From Paenisporosarcina macmurdoensis (GTDB lineage: Bacteria > Bacillota > Bacilli > Bacillales_A > Planococcaceae): a DNA stretch of 64,000 nucleotides. How positions within the stretch are numbered: position 1 is the stretch's first letter; each line of letters begins with the position of its first letter. The position numbers were made by a program, and so were the translations under genes. The notes beneath the pieces are model-generated. The model was not told where the DNA came from. It saw only the letters and a list, made by a program, of their open reading frames with translations, and made no database searches. Shown here piece after piece: positions 1-9,376 of this stretch. The stretch covers positions 186,001-250,000 of the forward strand of contig NZ_JBHSRI010000002.1 of assembly GCF_042658845.1 (NCBI RefSeq), written 5' to 3'.

Positions 1-1
1 A

Positions 2-412
2 GCAGCTATGATAAATCGAGTATTAAAATTAACACCTTCAAAAGCAGTAACATTTACAGATGTTGCAACTAACCACTCATTTGCAAAAGATATTGCAGCA
101 ATGAATGAAGCTGGTATTATCCTAGGATATACATCAGGTAAAAAATACGGGATGTATGATTCATTATCAAAATCTCAATTAGCTGTCATTTTAGATCGTG
201 CATTTAAAATTACACAATCACAACAAAACCAAGTTCAAACTGCAAGTAGCTATAATGATGTACCAACTACATATTGGGCATATAAACCGATTGTTGCATT
301 AAAAACAATTGATTTAACAACAGTTTTCCAAACAACAAATTACTCAGTAAATGATTCAACTGACCGCGCAGAATTTTCAGCGGCTTTATATAGCTCAATC
401 GAAGCTAAATAA
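2..412 (+). CDS. SLH-domain surface protein, C-terminal part (5' end outside window)
   Basis: The reading frame is open from the first bases of the window, so this is the 3' part of a longer gene. The residues before the first internal ATG (A-A-M-I-N-R-V-L) look like the end of one SLH repeat. A second SLH repeat follows (FTDV start, GYTSGKKYG centre, LAVILDRAF end), then a weaker copy starting near SYNDVPTTYWA. SLH repeats bind pyruvylated secondary cell wall polymer, so the product should be wall anchored. The real start and any catalytic domain lie upstream of the window. A strong terminator follows the stop codon. Confidence 0.8.
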   Translation, partial: AAMINRVLKLTPSKAVTFTDVATNHSFAKDIAAMNEAGIILGYTSGKKYGMYDSLSKSQLAVILDRAFKITQSQQNQVQTASSYNDVPTTYWAYKPIVALKTIDLTTVFQTTNYSVNDSTDRAEFSAALYSSIEAK

Positions 413-427
413 TCGCATTTCAAATAG

Positions 428-466
428 AAGTCATTCGTCCTAGTATAGGCGAGTGGCTTTTTTATT
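428..466 (+). terminator. Rho-independent terminator after the partial SLH gene
   Basis: A 12-bp stem with three G-U pairs (428-439 with 448-459) has an 8-nt loop and is followed by a run of T. It sits 16 nt after the stop codon. Confidence 0.8.
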
Positions 467-581
467 TACGTTATTATATGGGTAATAATCTTTATCTATT
501 CATAGTTTACCCGAATTATCTTTTAATAAACCTCCTTTTCTATTAAAATGGAAATAGTCACAATTATTGGAGGAAATGAAA

Positions 582-2669
582 ATGATACATATAAGAAAGG
601 TTATACTTCTTGTTGTCATGTTTACATTGGCATTTACTATGTTATTAACTACCAACACTGCTAGAGCAGATGATATTTCTGGAACATTGGAACTTGAAAT
701 GCGAGAAGCCGTAGAACGTGGAATATTACTTGGTTATGGAGACGGGAAATTTGGCCAAGAAGACGACGTAACACGAGGACAGTTTGCCGCATTTATGGAA
801 CGTGCTTTGAACCTACCAGCCTCAAATGGAAGCTTTGTAGATGTTAGGAAAGACTCAAAGTTAGCACCATCCATTTATGCAGTCGCTAACGCTGGTATTA
901 TGATTGGTGGATCTGACAATACATTTAATCCTGATGCACTTATCACACGTGGTCAAGTAGCATTGACTATTAAAAATGCATTAAATTATAGCGAAATGGT
1001 AATAGATTCAAGTCGTTTAGATTTCACCGATGCCAATTCGATGTCGTCCGTGACTTTAAGCGCGGTATATAATGCAATTCATTACAACATAATTAGTGGC
1101 TATCCGAAAGTTGTGAATGGAGTTACCACGTTAAGTTATAAACCCGAACTTAATGCCACACGTGCTCAGGCAGCAGCATTCATTATACGTCTATTGAATG
1201 CAAAGGAAAGCTATGTACCACCAGTCGAAGAATCACAAGATCCGACTCCTCCAGTGACTCCTCCTGTGGAACCACCAGTTGATGAAACTTTATATCAATT
1301 GGCAGTAATTACGAACAACGAACTGGTTAAGACTGAAACAACATACAAAACATTTGATGAGGCATTGACTGTATATAACGCTAATCTTAGTTATGAAGCT
1401 ATCTACCGTGGAAAAGAGATTATGAAAGTTAAACCAGGTAGCATTGCTTTCGGTGACAATACAGTAAGTAGTAGTGCTCCAAATACAATCATATATTTCG
1501 ATTCAAAGTTTACACAACAAGCAACTTTCATAGAACGTGGACGTGAAATGCGTTATATCGATTCGAATGCAGATTATATTAAAGTACAAGTTGCTGCAAC
1601 GATGGGTTATGTGAAACATTCAGAAACTAATTTAAAACCGAAAAAATTAGTTGTGAGCACAAACCGAGATTATTATGTCGTAAGTCAATGGGGAACATTA
1701 ATCCACCATTTGACTAATCATTACACAAATAAGAATGTTTCTTATCCGGTTGGTCCTGCACCTTCATTCATGCAACAGGGTCCCCAGTATTTAAGTTACG
1801 ATGGGATTCATTTCATGGATGCTAATGGACGAGGAATTGGTAATAACTTTCCTTATTTTCAATATGTTTCTGCTAGAACCACAACGGACTATACTGCAGA
1901 AGAAATTGATGCTTACATCGTAAAAATACTAAATGAGAAATATCCTGCACGAGCTAGCGAATCGAAGCTAATTGGAATGGGGAAACATTTTAAAAAGCTA
2001 GAACAAGAAAAACGAGTAAATGCTTTATTTATTCTTTCGTTAGCCATTCACGAAAGTGCATTTGGTTTAAGTGATCGTGCTTTACAGTGTAATAATCTTT
2101 TTGGATTGCATATTTATGATTCTACTACTAAAACATGTCCAAAAGACGGGACTTTCTCATCACCTGAAATAGGTGCAAACACTTTGGTAGATAACTATTG
2201 GAATTCTCGCTACATCAATCCTGAATTCATGGGAGTACCTGCCCGTAATTTAGGAGCAGCATTTGGCAACAAGACAACTGGCTTCAATGTGAACTATGCA
2301 TCCGATCCAACATGGGGATCTAAAGCAGCTGCGCATATGTTGCAACTGGATAAAGACCTTGGTAAAAAGGATTTGAATAAGTTCAAAAAAATTCTATTCA
2401 CAAAATATGAAGTTGAAACAAGAGTTCGTAAAGAACCAAGTACTTCATCTGAAGTACTATATTCATATAGACCAAGAAATGTAGGCGTATATAAAGATTC
2501 TGTTCCTCCAAATGGCTATCCACTTGGCTATCCGTTAACTGTCGTTGATTCGATAGTAGATGGAGAGTACACGTGGTACAAAGTCTATTCTGATAAATTT
2601 GTAGATCAAACATCTCCAGTATACGGTTGGATTCGTTCCGATGTAGTCATTGGTATTGATTATCCTTAA
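582..2669 (+). CDS. SLH-anchored peptidoglycan hydrolase (glucosaminidase, GH73-like)
   Basis: About 695 residues. The signal peptide (MIHIRKVILLVVMF, ending near TARAD) is followed by three SLH repeats at roughly residues 35-205, a proline-rich linker, a region of unknown function, and an N-acetylglucosaminidase domain with the motif I-H-E-S-A-F-G (Glu near residue 491) and N-N-L-F-G-L. The C-terminus resembles a bacterial SH3 domain (RVRKEPSTSS). I infer an autolysin that cuts the glycan strand and is held on the wall polymer by its SLH repeats. The frame extends upstream to a TTG at 567, but the GGAGGA ribosome site at 569-574 stands 7 nt before the ATG at 582, which is therefore chosen. 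Confidence 0.88.
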   Translation: MIHIRKVILLVVMFTLAFTMLLTTNTARADDISGTLELEMREAVERGILLGYGDGKFGQEDDVTRGQFAAFMERALNLPASNGSFVDVRKDSKLAPSIYAVANAGIMIGGSDNTFNPDALITRGQVALTIKNALNYSEMVIDSSRLDFTDANSMSSVTLSAVYNAIHYNIISGYPKVVNGVTTLSYKPELNATRAQAAAFIIRLLNAKESYVPPVEESQDPTPPVTPPVEPPVDETLYQLAVITNNELVKTETTYKTFDEALTVYNANLSYEAIYRGKEIMKVKPGSIAFGDNTVSSSAPNTIIYFDSKFTQQATFIERGREMRYIDSNADYIKVQVAATMGYVKHSETNLKPKKLVVSTNRDYYVVSQWGTLIHHLTNHYTNKNVSYPVGPAPSFMQQGPQYLSYDGIHFMDANGRGIGNNFPYFQYVSARTTTDYTAEEIDAYIVKILNEKYPARASESKLIGMGKHFKKLEQEKRVNALFILSLAIHESAFGLSDRALQCNNLFGLHIYDSTTKTCPKDGTFSSPEIGANTLVDNYWNSRYINPEFMGVPARNLGAAFGNKTTGFNVNYASDPTWGSKAAAHMLQLDKDLGKKDLNKFKKILFTKYEVETRVRKEPSTSSEVLYSYRPRNVGVYKDSVPPNGYPLGYPLTVVDSIVDGEYTWYKVYSDKFVDQTSPVYGWIRSDVVIGIDYP

Positions 2670-2670
2670 T

Positions 2671-2719
2671 AAATAGGTAATGGCTTCCACTCATTGAGGG
2701 TGGAAGCCATTACCTATTT
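2671..2719. terminator. Perfect 20-bp hairpin after the glucosaminidase gene
   Basis: Arms 2671-2690 and 2700-2719 are exact reverse complements around a 9-nt loop. The tail has only a short T run, so termination is likely but not classical. It separates convergent genes. Confidence 0.65.
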
Positions 2720-2769
2720 ATCCCATGTTTAATTAATCTTAAACAAGAAACCTACTAACATCTCAAATA

Positions 2770-2812
2770 GAAGAAAAATAAAAGAGCTCAGGCTGAATTG
2801 CCCGAACTCTTC
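2770..2812 (-). terminator. Terminator of the murJ-like gene
   Basis: On the minus strand an 11-bp stem (2783-2793 with 2800-2810, two G-U pairs) is followed by a T-rich stretch, just past the stop codon at 2821. Confidence 0.75.
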
Positions 2813-2820
2813 TATTAAAT

Positions 2821-4341
2821 TTATTTCGATCTTTTCACCATACTCAACATGCGATTAAAGCCTGTAGGGTAAGTCATTTTCAATGACAGTGCGTAAACCA
2901 CCATACCAATAGGTACCAATACGGCTAACTGTAACAATGAGTACCAAGCTTCAGCACCTAATACGACTTTAGCACCCCAAACAACCAGTCCCATCAGAAT
3001 TGCTGGAATGATGACTCGCACACTCATACGAGCAAAGCGACTAAACTCTACCAAACCTAAATCTTTATAAACGACGATCATTGAGACAGTGAAATAGTAG
3101 ACACTGACAACAGATGCAGCAAATGCTAGAGCTGGGTAGCCGTAATCATCGACTAACCACCAGTTTAATAAGAAGTTTAACAAAATGGTTGTGACACTAA
3201 TACGGAATACAATGGCTGTTTTACCACGTGCATACATCGACTTGGATAAGATCAACTGCATCCCTTGGAAAACGATGATAGGTAAGTACCATAGCAATGC
3301 GATATAGGTATTAGATGTATCTTCAGCAGAATACTTTCCTCGTTCAAAAATAAACGACACTGCCGCGTCTCCTACTACTAATAAACCGATGGCAATAGGT
3401 AGAAGAGTAACTAGAGATATCTCCATTCCTCGGAAGAAGGTATCTTTAAATTTCTTCAAATCTTCCGTTTGCTCACTCATTAATGTGAAAATAATGACCG
3501 CAAGTGTTGTTGCGTAGATCGCATTCGGAATACTAACGAGTAAGGAAGAGTTATTTAAATACGTAACAGCACCATTTGTTACACCTTCACCAGAAGCAAA
3601 AGCTTTGTTGACAAATAGGTTAATCTGACCAACGACTGAGTTTAATAATGAAGGAATGATCAAGATTACGAAAGCTTTTTTGAAATCTTGTTCCATCTTA
3701 AAATCTAAACGCCATTTGTAATCGGAGCGACCTAAGAAGATAAGTTGAATAATGACACCTAATACCGTCCCAAAAACAAAGCCATAAACTAATGAATAGA
3801 TTCCCCATATGTCACTAAATAGCAAGGCGAATATAGCAGCCATTAACGTTGCTAATAGTTTTGCTAACTGGGAAGGAACGAAAATCCGACGCGATTGTAA
3901 ATAGGAATCTAACAGTCCACTTAAAGCGATAAGTAACATAAATGCAAAGAATATTTGCGTCATTTCAATGGCATATGGGGCAATTCCAGGTTTCATATTA
4001 GGATAAATGATGGGCACAAACTGCTTAGCGAAAAACCATCCAGTAATACTAATAAATCCAAAAATAATCATCGTTATGTTTAGTAAAGCATTTGCGTTTT
4101 GTTCACTAGAATCTAAACTTAATTTTTTACGCTTAATATACATAGGAAGGAAAACATTATTAAAACCAGTAGAAATCATGGCTACTACTAGTGTAATAAA
4201 ACTAAAAGCTAAGAAGTAGCCATCAGTTTCATTAGATGCTCCAAATTCTCGTGCGACAATTGCTTCTCTTACAAACCCTGATAACTTTAATAGCAATGCA
4301 AGTCCGGTCGTCCACAAGGCTGCTTTTTTTAAACTACTCAC
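2821..4341 (-). CDS. MurJ/MviN-type lipid-linked sugar flippase
   Basis: 506 residues, polytopic, with 12-14 hydrophobic segments typical of the MOP superfamily and of MurJ length. The N-terminus (LKLSGFVREAIVAREFG) is the usual MurJ signature. The family moves undecaprenyl-linked precursors across the membrane. Placed last in a minus-strand cluster after a GT4 glycosyltransferase and csaB, it may flip the lipid-linked secondary wall polymer rather than lipid II; that is inference from context. The start is GTG, supported by the GAGGTGG ribosome site 7 nt upstream. A hairpin lies between it and the preceding gene. Confidence 0.85.
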   Translation of the reverse strand: MSSLKKAALWTTGLALLLKLSGFVREAIVAREFGASNETDGYFLAFSFITLVVAMISTGFNNVFLPMYIKRKKLSLDSSEQNANALLNITMIIFGFISITGWFFAKQFVPIIYPNMKPGIAPYAIEMTQIFFAFMLLIALSGLLDSYLQSRRIFVPSQLAKLLATLMAAIFALLFSDIWGIYSLVYGFVFGTVLGVIIQLIFLGRSDYKWRLDFKMEQDFKKAFVILIIPSLLNSVVGQINLFVNKAFASGEGVTNGAVTYLNNSSLLVSIPNAIYATTLAVIIFTLMSEQTEDLKKFKDTFFRGMEISLVTLLPIAIGLLVVGDAAVSFIFERGKYSAEDTSNTYIALLWYLPIIVFQGMQLILSKSMYARGKTAIVFRISVTTILLNFLLNWWLVDDYGYPALAFAASVVSVYYFTVSMIVVYKDLGLVEFSRFARMSVRVIIPAILMGLVVWGAKVVLGAEAWYSLLQLAVLVPIGMVVYALSLKMTYPTGFNRMLSMVKRSK

Positions 4342-4361
4342 TACTTATCCACCTCATACTT

Positions 4362-4394
4362 AGAAAAGCTCCTTGCAAATCTGCAAGGAGCTTT
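4362..4394 (-). terminator. Perfect 13-bp intergenic hairpin before the flippase gene
   Basis: Arms 4365-4377 and 4382-4394 match exactly. On the minus strand the stem is followed by only four T, so it may be a weak terminator that lowers flippase transcription relative to the glycosyltransferase, or an RNA-stabilising stem. Confidence 0.5.
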
Positions 4395-4397
4395 AGA

Positions 4398-5570
4398 TTA
4401 TTTAGAAACCGCTCGCTTATAAATACTTTCATATTTTTCAGCAGCTGCGTAATGTGAATATTCTTCGATTATTTTGGTTCTTGCAGCAACGGCTAATTGT
4501 GAACCTTCTTGTGGATTTCCAAGTAGGTAAATCATCGCATTAGATAAATCTTCTACATTTTGTTCTTCTACAAGAAGTCCGTCTTTTTCATGAGCGACAA
4601 TTTCTTTTAATCCGCCGACAGCACATGCAATTAGAGGTACTCCTGATCCCATTGCTTCAAGTGCTGAAATTGAAGTTGCTTCCTCAACACCTGCACTTAA
4701 TATAGAAGGAACTAAAACAACGTCACTTAGAGCAAAATACTCAATCATATCTTTATGTGCAACTGCACCTAGTAACGTAACGTTGTCAGATACACCTAAT
4801 TCTACTGCTTTCGCTTTAATTTCATCGAACATTTCACCTGTACCCGCGTATACAATGCGAGCATTCGGGAATTTCTCTAAAACAGGAGGGAATGACAGCA
4901 CTGGATAAATAACTCCGTTTTTACGAGTTAATCGACGAGGCACAAAGAAAATTAATTCATCTTGGTTAATGCCATATTTATCTCGGAATTCACGACGATG
5001 TTCAATTTCTGGTTTAAAGGAATCGACATCGATAAAGTTTTTAATCATCGTGCCGTCAACACCGGTTTCACGTTTCACGTAATTTTTAATACGTGTATCC
5101 ACGGTAATGACTTCACGAGTAGTTGTATAGCCGATTCGCTCTACTGCCATCAATTTTTCTGCATGTTTAGAACCTTCAGCAACTGATCCTTTAGAAATAC
5201 CTTCATATGTTAAATAACCATGAACGGTTGTAACAGTTGGGAGGCCAGCTGCAAGTGAAGCTCGTGTAGCAAATACATCTTGTGCGTTAACAATGTCATA
5301 CGCTTTATATTTTTCTTCACGTAACATCTGTTTCAAAAAGTCTTGTCGACGTTCTAATGTCCATACATAACCTGAGCCTAAAGAAATCTTATTTAGAATG
5401 AAGGAAGGACCACGTGCGATGAAATCCCGTTTCCATTTAGGGACATCAGAGAATGATAAGGTATCCACTTCATGTCCACGAGCTTGAAGACCAGATTGTA
5501 AAGTGGTCATATGGGTCGATAGGCCACCTAAATGAGGATAGTCATACGACGTAACTAATAAAATTTTCAT
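4398..5570 (-). CDS. GT4-family glycosyltransferase
   Basis: 390 residues with the GT-B fold pattern of GT4 enzymes: the N-terminal acceptor motif with H-L-G-G-L-S-T-H near residue 13, and the C-terminal nucleotide-sugar motif E-A-M-G-S-G-V-P with a preceding E-E-A-T-S-I-S-A-L-E. It transfers a sugar from a nucleotide donor to a lipid-linked acceptor at the cytoplasmic membrane face. The ATG has an AGGAGAT ribosome site just upstream. It sits 15 nt after csaB on the same strand, so the two are very likely cotranscribed. Donor and linkage cannot be told from the sequence. Confidence 0.85.
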   Translation of the reverse strand: MKILLVTSYDYPHLGGLSTHMTTLQSGLQARGHEVDTLSFSDVPKWKRDFIARGPSFILNKISLGSGYVWTLERRQDFLKQMLREEKYKAYDIVNAQDVFATRASLAAGLPTVTTVHGYLTYEGISKGSVAEGSKHAEKLMAVERIGYTTTREVITVDTRIKNYVKRETGVDGTMIKNFIDVDSFKPEIEHRREFRDKYGINQDELIFFVPRRLTRKNGVIYPVLSFPPVLEKFPNARIVYAGTGEMFDEIKAKAVELGVSDNVTLLGAVAHKDMIEYFALSDVVLVPSILSAGVEEATSISALEAMGSGVPLIACAVGGLKEIVAHEKDGLLVEEQNVEDLSNAMIYLLGNPQEGSQLAVAARTKIIEEYSHYAAAEKYESIYKRAVSK

Positions 5571-5585
5571 GAATGACGATCTCCT

Positions 5586-6695
5586 TTAGTTTCCGAATTT
5601 TTCTTTTAGTAAATCTAAGTTGCGCATAGCTTCACGACGAAGTTGGTCAACATTAGGTTTCATTGTTTGTTGTGCAAGTTCTTTATTATCTAATAAGTAA
5701 AGAGCGTTCTCAAGAAGTTTTGCTTCGTTAATTTCGCCTAAGCGGAAAGAGTAATCCCACATACCAGAACGCATTAAGAAACTCTCTACTTTTTTATCAT
5801 AACTAAAACCTAAATGAGGGACGTCACTTAATGCTGAAAAAATTAATGCATGTAATCTTAGTCCAACAGTTAAGTCTGCATGGCGAATAAAATTCAAGAA
5901 CTGATTTGGTGAAAAATCAGAACCTAGCATAAATGTTTTGTCAGCATGTTTCATATGAGATAATACGTCGTTTGAAGCTGGCACATCGTATTTTCCTTCC
6001 ATTGGGACAAATACGGGTGTCACTCCTCGTTGAACAATTAGCTCGTCCAACAAGTGCGCCATTTTCTCTATATAGTCTGGATGCTCAAACCAAGGGCGGA
6101 CAGTGACCGCAACTATTTTTTCGTCACCTTTTAAAGGAAGTGATTGATAGGCAGAGTCTTCTTCATCCGCACGGAAAGCAAATACGATATCTGCAGTAAC
6201 AACCGTTTCAGGACGTTTCACACCTAAAGAATGTAAGTAGTCTTTCGAGTATTGATCACGGACAGTCACGAAGTCAGCTAAATTAGCTAAGCCTTTCATG
6301 AGGATTTTACCCCAAGTGGAAGTAACGGGTCCAATTCCTTGTGAAAAGAACATTACTTTTGATCCGCAAAGTTTAGCTAGTAGTACGATAAGCAAATAAT
6401 AAGGAAGTGGTCCAAATAAAAATTTGGTTGGGTATGTATCCTGGAGCAATCCACCACCACCAGAAATCAATAAGTCCGCATTACGCAATGCTTTCACTTT
6501 TTCTTTGTTTTGATGTCTCCATCCACGATATATGGATTGAACACCATGTTCCTTTGCCGTTTGCTCAGGTGACAAAGAAAACACCGTAATTTCTGGATTG
6601 TTCAATTCAGAACGTAGATTATCTACGATCGCTTTTAATATAGCTTCGTCTCCTGTATTTCCAAGACCGTAAAAGCCGGATAGTACAATTTTCAA
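5586..6695 (-). CDS. csaB: Polysaccharide pyruvyl transferase CsaB
   Basis: 369 residues. The N-terminus (KIVLSGFYGLGNTGDEAIL) and the glycine-rich L-I-S-G-G-G-G-L-L-Q-D are characteristic of CsaB. The family transfers pyruvate from phosphoenolpyruvate to a ManNAc residue of the secondary cell wall polymer, making the ligand recognised by SLH domains. That matches the six SLH genes in this window. The frame opens at 6734, but the GAGGAGG ribosome site at 6701-6707 is 7 nt before the TTG at 6695, which I take as start; the conserved N-terminus begins exactly there. It is probably first in a csaB-glycosyltransferase-flippase operon. Confidence 0.93.
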   Translation of the reverse strand: MKIVLSGFYGLGNTGDEAILKAIVDNLRSELNNPEITVFSLSPEQTAKEHGVQSIYRGWRHQNKEKVKALRNADLLISGGGGLLQDTYPTKFLFGPLPYYLLIVLLAKLCGSKVMFFSQGIGPVTSTWGKILMKGLANLADFVTVRDQYSKDYLHSLGVKRPETVVTADIVFAFRADEEDSAYQSLPLKGDEKIVAVTVRPWFEHPDYIEKMAHLLDELIVQRGVTPVFVPMEGKYDVPASNDVLSHMKHADKTFMLGSDFSPNQFLNFIRHADLTVGLRLHALIFSALSDVPHLGFSYDKKVESFLMRSGMWDYSFRLGEINEAKLLENALYLLDNKELAQQTMKPNVDQLRREAMRNLDLLKEKFGN

Positions 6696-6891
6696 ATGAA
6701 GTCCTCCTCTAAATCTGTGTTCAATCAAAAGCATAAAAATGGTGATTGAACATCCTCATAACAAAAGCTTCCACACTGAGGTGAAAGCATACCATCTCCA
6801 AATTTTATCACTTGTCACGGACGCTATGCAACTAAACATAGAATCTGCTATACTATATCAATTGAAAGTGAACGAATTGAGGGTGTAAAAA
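6696..6891. promoter_or_regulatory. Divergent regulatory region between csaB and tagA
   Basis: 196 bp between divergent genes, presumably carrying both promoters. A perfect 9-bp inverted repeat (6719-6727 with 6743-6751) lies in the csaB leader. TATACT at about 6849 could be the -10 of tagA, but I see no convincing -35. Confidence 0.4.
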
Positions 6892-7608
6892 GTGAAGGAA
6901 ACATACTTGGGCGTGGAAGTATCGCCATTAACATATGAAGGAATTGTGAACGAAATAGAAAACAGAATGACTCGTCATGAGCAGTCGACGATTATTGCGG
7001 TGAATCCAGAAAAAGTAATTGTAGCCAATCGGGATCCACAAGTAAAAACGCTTATTAATGAATCAACCTTTCAAATACCTGATGGAGTTGGCGTGCTATT
7101 AGCATCTAAACTTAAAGGTGGAAAGATTACTTCTCGAGTAACTGGGGTAGATATGATGGGGAGGTTGCTTGACTTTGCAGCGCTTAAAGGTCATTCTGTT
7201 TACTTTTATGGTGCAAAAGAAGAGGTAGTAACCAAAGCAATCGCTGAAATACAAAAAGAAAGACCATTATTACTAATTGCAGGCTATACGAATGGCTATG
7301 AAAAAGATGAAGCAGCACTAGTTCAACGTATAAATGACAGTGGTGCCAAAATCTTATTCGTTGCTTTAGGTAGCCCGAAACAAGAATTATGGATAAAAAG
7401 AAACCTAATGAACCTGCCAAACGTTCTTGTTTTTCAAGGAGTTGGTGGTAGTTTTGATGTGTTTTCAGGAATGGTTAAAAGAGCACCCGCATTTTTCCGT
7501 AAGTTTGGGTTAGAATGGTTATACCGACTTGGAAGCAATCCATCTCGTATTAAGCGTCAAATGAACTTACCAGTTTTCTTATGGCGAGTATTAATAGGTA
7601 AGAAATAG
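6892..7608 (+). CDS. tagA: WecB/TagA/CpsF-family N-acetylmannosaminyltransferase
   Basis: 238 residues, usual family length. Conserved blocks include V-N-P-E-K-V near residue 38, P-D-G-V-G-V-L, R-V-T-G-V-D-M-M, the run F-V-A-L-G-S-P-K-Q-E-L-W, and Q-G-V-G-G-S-F-D. In B. subtilis TagA adds ManNAc to GlcNAc-PP-undecaprenol, the product of TagO, making the linkage disaccharide of wall polymers; tagO is present at 32.8 kb. The start is GTG with a GAGGG ribosome site upstream. Its position beside csaB suggests that it adds ManNAc in the SLH-binding polymer. Confidence 0.9.
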   Translation: MKETYLGVEVSPLTYEGIVNEIENRMTRHEQSTIIAVNPEKVIVANRDPQVKTLINESTFQIPDGVGVLLASKLKGGKITSRVTGVDMMGRLLDFAALKGHSVYFYGAKEEVVTKAIAEIQKERPLLLIAGYTNGYEKDEAALVQRINDSGAKILFVALGSPKQELWIKRNLMNLPNVLVFQGVGGSFDVFSGMVKRAPAFFRKFGLEWLYRLGSNPSRIKRQMNLPVFLWRVLIGKK

Positions 7609-7685
7609 CTTAACAAATAAGTCGATTTCATCATTCATAAAGAAGGATGTAAACATGAAGATTCAAAAAAAGCGATTCTGGTGAT

Positions 7686-7910
7686 TTTCGTTACGGGCGG
7701 ACGCTTTCCGCGGGCATGGCCTCAGCCTCCTCGACGAGCAAAAAACAGCTGCTCCTGCATCGCTAGGCTAGCTTCGTCGCAAACAAGTTGTGCTACCACA
7801 ACTTGTTGTCTGTGGGGTCTTCAGCTCATGCACCTGCCGCTTCGCTTTCGGTGCAGAAAACATCTGCTATTCCCGCTGGAGTCGCCGCCCTGCACTCCAA
7901 TCAAATTACC
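7686..7910 (+). repeat. GC-rich intergenic repeat, family A copy 1
   Basis: A 225-bp GC-rich island in an otherwise AT-rich 478-bp gap between tagA and the dehydrogenase gene. Imperfect inverted ends (GGGCGGACGCTTTCCGCGGG near 7695, matched by CCCGCTGGAGTCGCCGCCC near 7872) could fold into one long stem, and a perfect 10-bp hairpin lies at about 7784-7806. The left half aligns with the inverted copy at 29.0 kb. The open frame over it is not coding: no ribosome site and low-complexity Pro/Arg content. The rest of the gap (7911-8086) shows no gene. Confidence 0.75.
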
Positions 7911-8086
7911 GATATTCTTAACAAAATTACAGGAATACACTACAAATATTCTTGTACCATTCATTAATAGGCATTTATGAAATTGCTTCAATTTAATAAT
8001 TTGTAAGAACTTAAGTGGAATTTATCTAAAAGTACACTTATATATAGAAGAAACTCATAATTTTTCCAATCAGAAGGAGCATTCTC

Positions 8087-9361
8087 ATGAAAAAATCCAT
8101 TTGCGTAGTCGGACTTGGTTATATAGGGTTACCGACGGCTGTCATGTTTGCGAACCACGGGCATCAAGTTCACGGTGTAGACGTTAACGAAAAGGCAGTA
8201 AGTATGATACAAAATAAAGAGTTACATATCGAAGAAAATGGTCTACAAGAGCGTCTAGATAAAGCAATTGATTCTGGTTCATTCACAGTTTCAAGTACAC
8301 CTATCAAAGCCGACATCTTTATTATTGCCGTTCCTTCTCCGATAAAATCAGACAAAACAGCTGATTTAGAATATGTGCGTCTTGCAACTGCATCGACAGT
8401 ACCTTTCTTAGAAAAAGGGAATCTGGTTATTTTAGAATCTACAGTTCCTCCTCGTACTGTACAAGATGTCATGTTACCTGAACTGTATAAAACCAATTTA
8501 GAAATTGGGTCTGAATTATTGGTTTCACATTCACCTGAGCGTGTTATTCCAGGTCGTGTTTTTGAAGAATTAGTTTCAAATGACCGTATTATCGGTGGTA
8601 TTAATGAAGAATCTTCTAAACAAACGACGGATCTATACAAATCATTTGTAAAAGGCACGATGCATGAAACGGATGCTACAACGGCTGAACTTGTAAAAGT
8701 AATGGAAAACACATATCGTGACGTCAATATCGCATTTGCTAATGAATTAGCTAAAATCGCACAAAATATTGGTGTTAACATTTGGGAAGCCATTAAACTG
8801 GCTAACTTCCATCCACGAGTAAATATTCATATGCCTGGTCCAGGTGTAGGTGGTCACTGTATCGCTGTTGATCCGTGGTTCTTAGTAGAACTAGATCCAG
8901 CTCAAGCAAATATTATACACTTAGCGCGCAAAACAAATGATGGCATGCCTTCATATACAGCGCAGTTAACGGCAGATATTTTAAATGCAAAAGGTGTTAA
9001 AGAGCCTAAGATTGCTGTTTTCGGACTAGCATTTAAAGGGAATATTGATGATATGCGTGAGAGTCCTTCAGTTGAAGTGGTAGAACAACTTAGAGAACGT
9101 CAATTAAACTTATCAGCATTCGATCCACATATTAAAAACAACAATTTGCCTGAACAAACTCAAGATCAACATGAAGCATTGAACCAAGCATCAGCCATCT
9201 TAATTTTAACGGATCATCAATCTTTTAAAGACATGGATCCGGAAAAAATTAAAACGCATATGAAGAACCACATCATTATCGATACTAAGAACTGTGTTGA
9301 CCGTGCTAAATGGGAAGCAGCTGGATTTGATGTCTATCTTCTAGGTGATTCGAAAAATTAA
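8087..9361 (+). CDS. wecC: UDP-N-acetyl-D-mannosamine dehydrogenase (WecC type)
   Basis: 424 residues. The N-terminal Rossmann motif is GLGYIGLP. The catalytic cysteine is in G-G-H-C-I-A-V-D-P-W-F (Cys near 258), and S-P-E-R-V-I-P-G-R with F-H-P-R-V-N-I-H-M-P-G-P-G-V-G are closer to WecC than to UDP-glucose dehydrogenases. It would oxidise UDP-ManNAc to UDP-ManNAcA with two NAD+. The matching epimerase (mnaA) is not in the window. Cotranscribed with galU 15 nt downstream. A UDP-glucose or UDP-GlcNAc dehydrogenase is the alternative; family membership is certain, substrate less so. Confidence 0.85.
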   Translation: MKKSICVVGLGYIGLPTAVMFANHGHQVHGVDVNEKAVSMIQNKELHIEENGLQERLDKAIDSGSFTVSSTPIKADIFIIAVPSPIKSDKTADLEYVRLATASTVPFLEKGNLVILESTVPPRTVQDVMLPELYKTNLEIGSELLVSHSPERVIPGRVFEELVSNDRIIGGINEESSKQTTDLYKSFVKGTMHETDATTAELVKVMENTYRDVNIAFANELAKIAQNIGVNIWEAIKLANFHPRVNIHMPGPGVGGHCIAVDPWFLVELDPAQANIIHLARKTNDGMPSYTAQLTADILNAKGVKEPKIAVFGLAFKGNIDDMRESPSVEVVEQLRERQLNLSAFDPHIKNNNLPEQTQDQHEALNQASAILILTDHQSFKDMDPEKIKTHMKNHIIIDTKNCVDRAKWEAAGFDVYLLGDSKN

Positions 9362-9376
9362 GGGAGGCATTGTCTA

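Noticed and set aside
7681..7980. 99-codon frame in the 7.7-kb repeat
   Set aside because: GC-rich repeat with hairpins, no ribosome site, composition unlike the genome's proteins.
8170..8793. 207-codon minus-strand frame inside the UDP-ManNAc dehydrogenase gene
   Set aside because: Shadow of a strongly conserved plus-strand gene; no signals.
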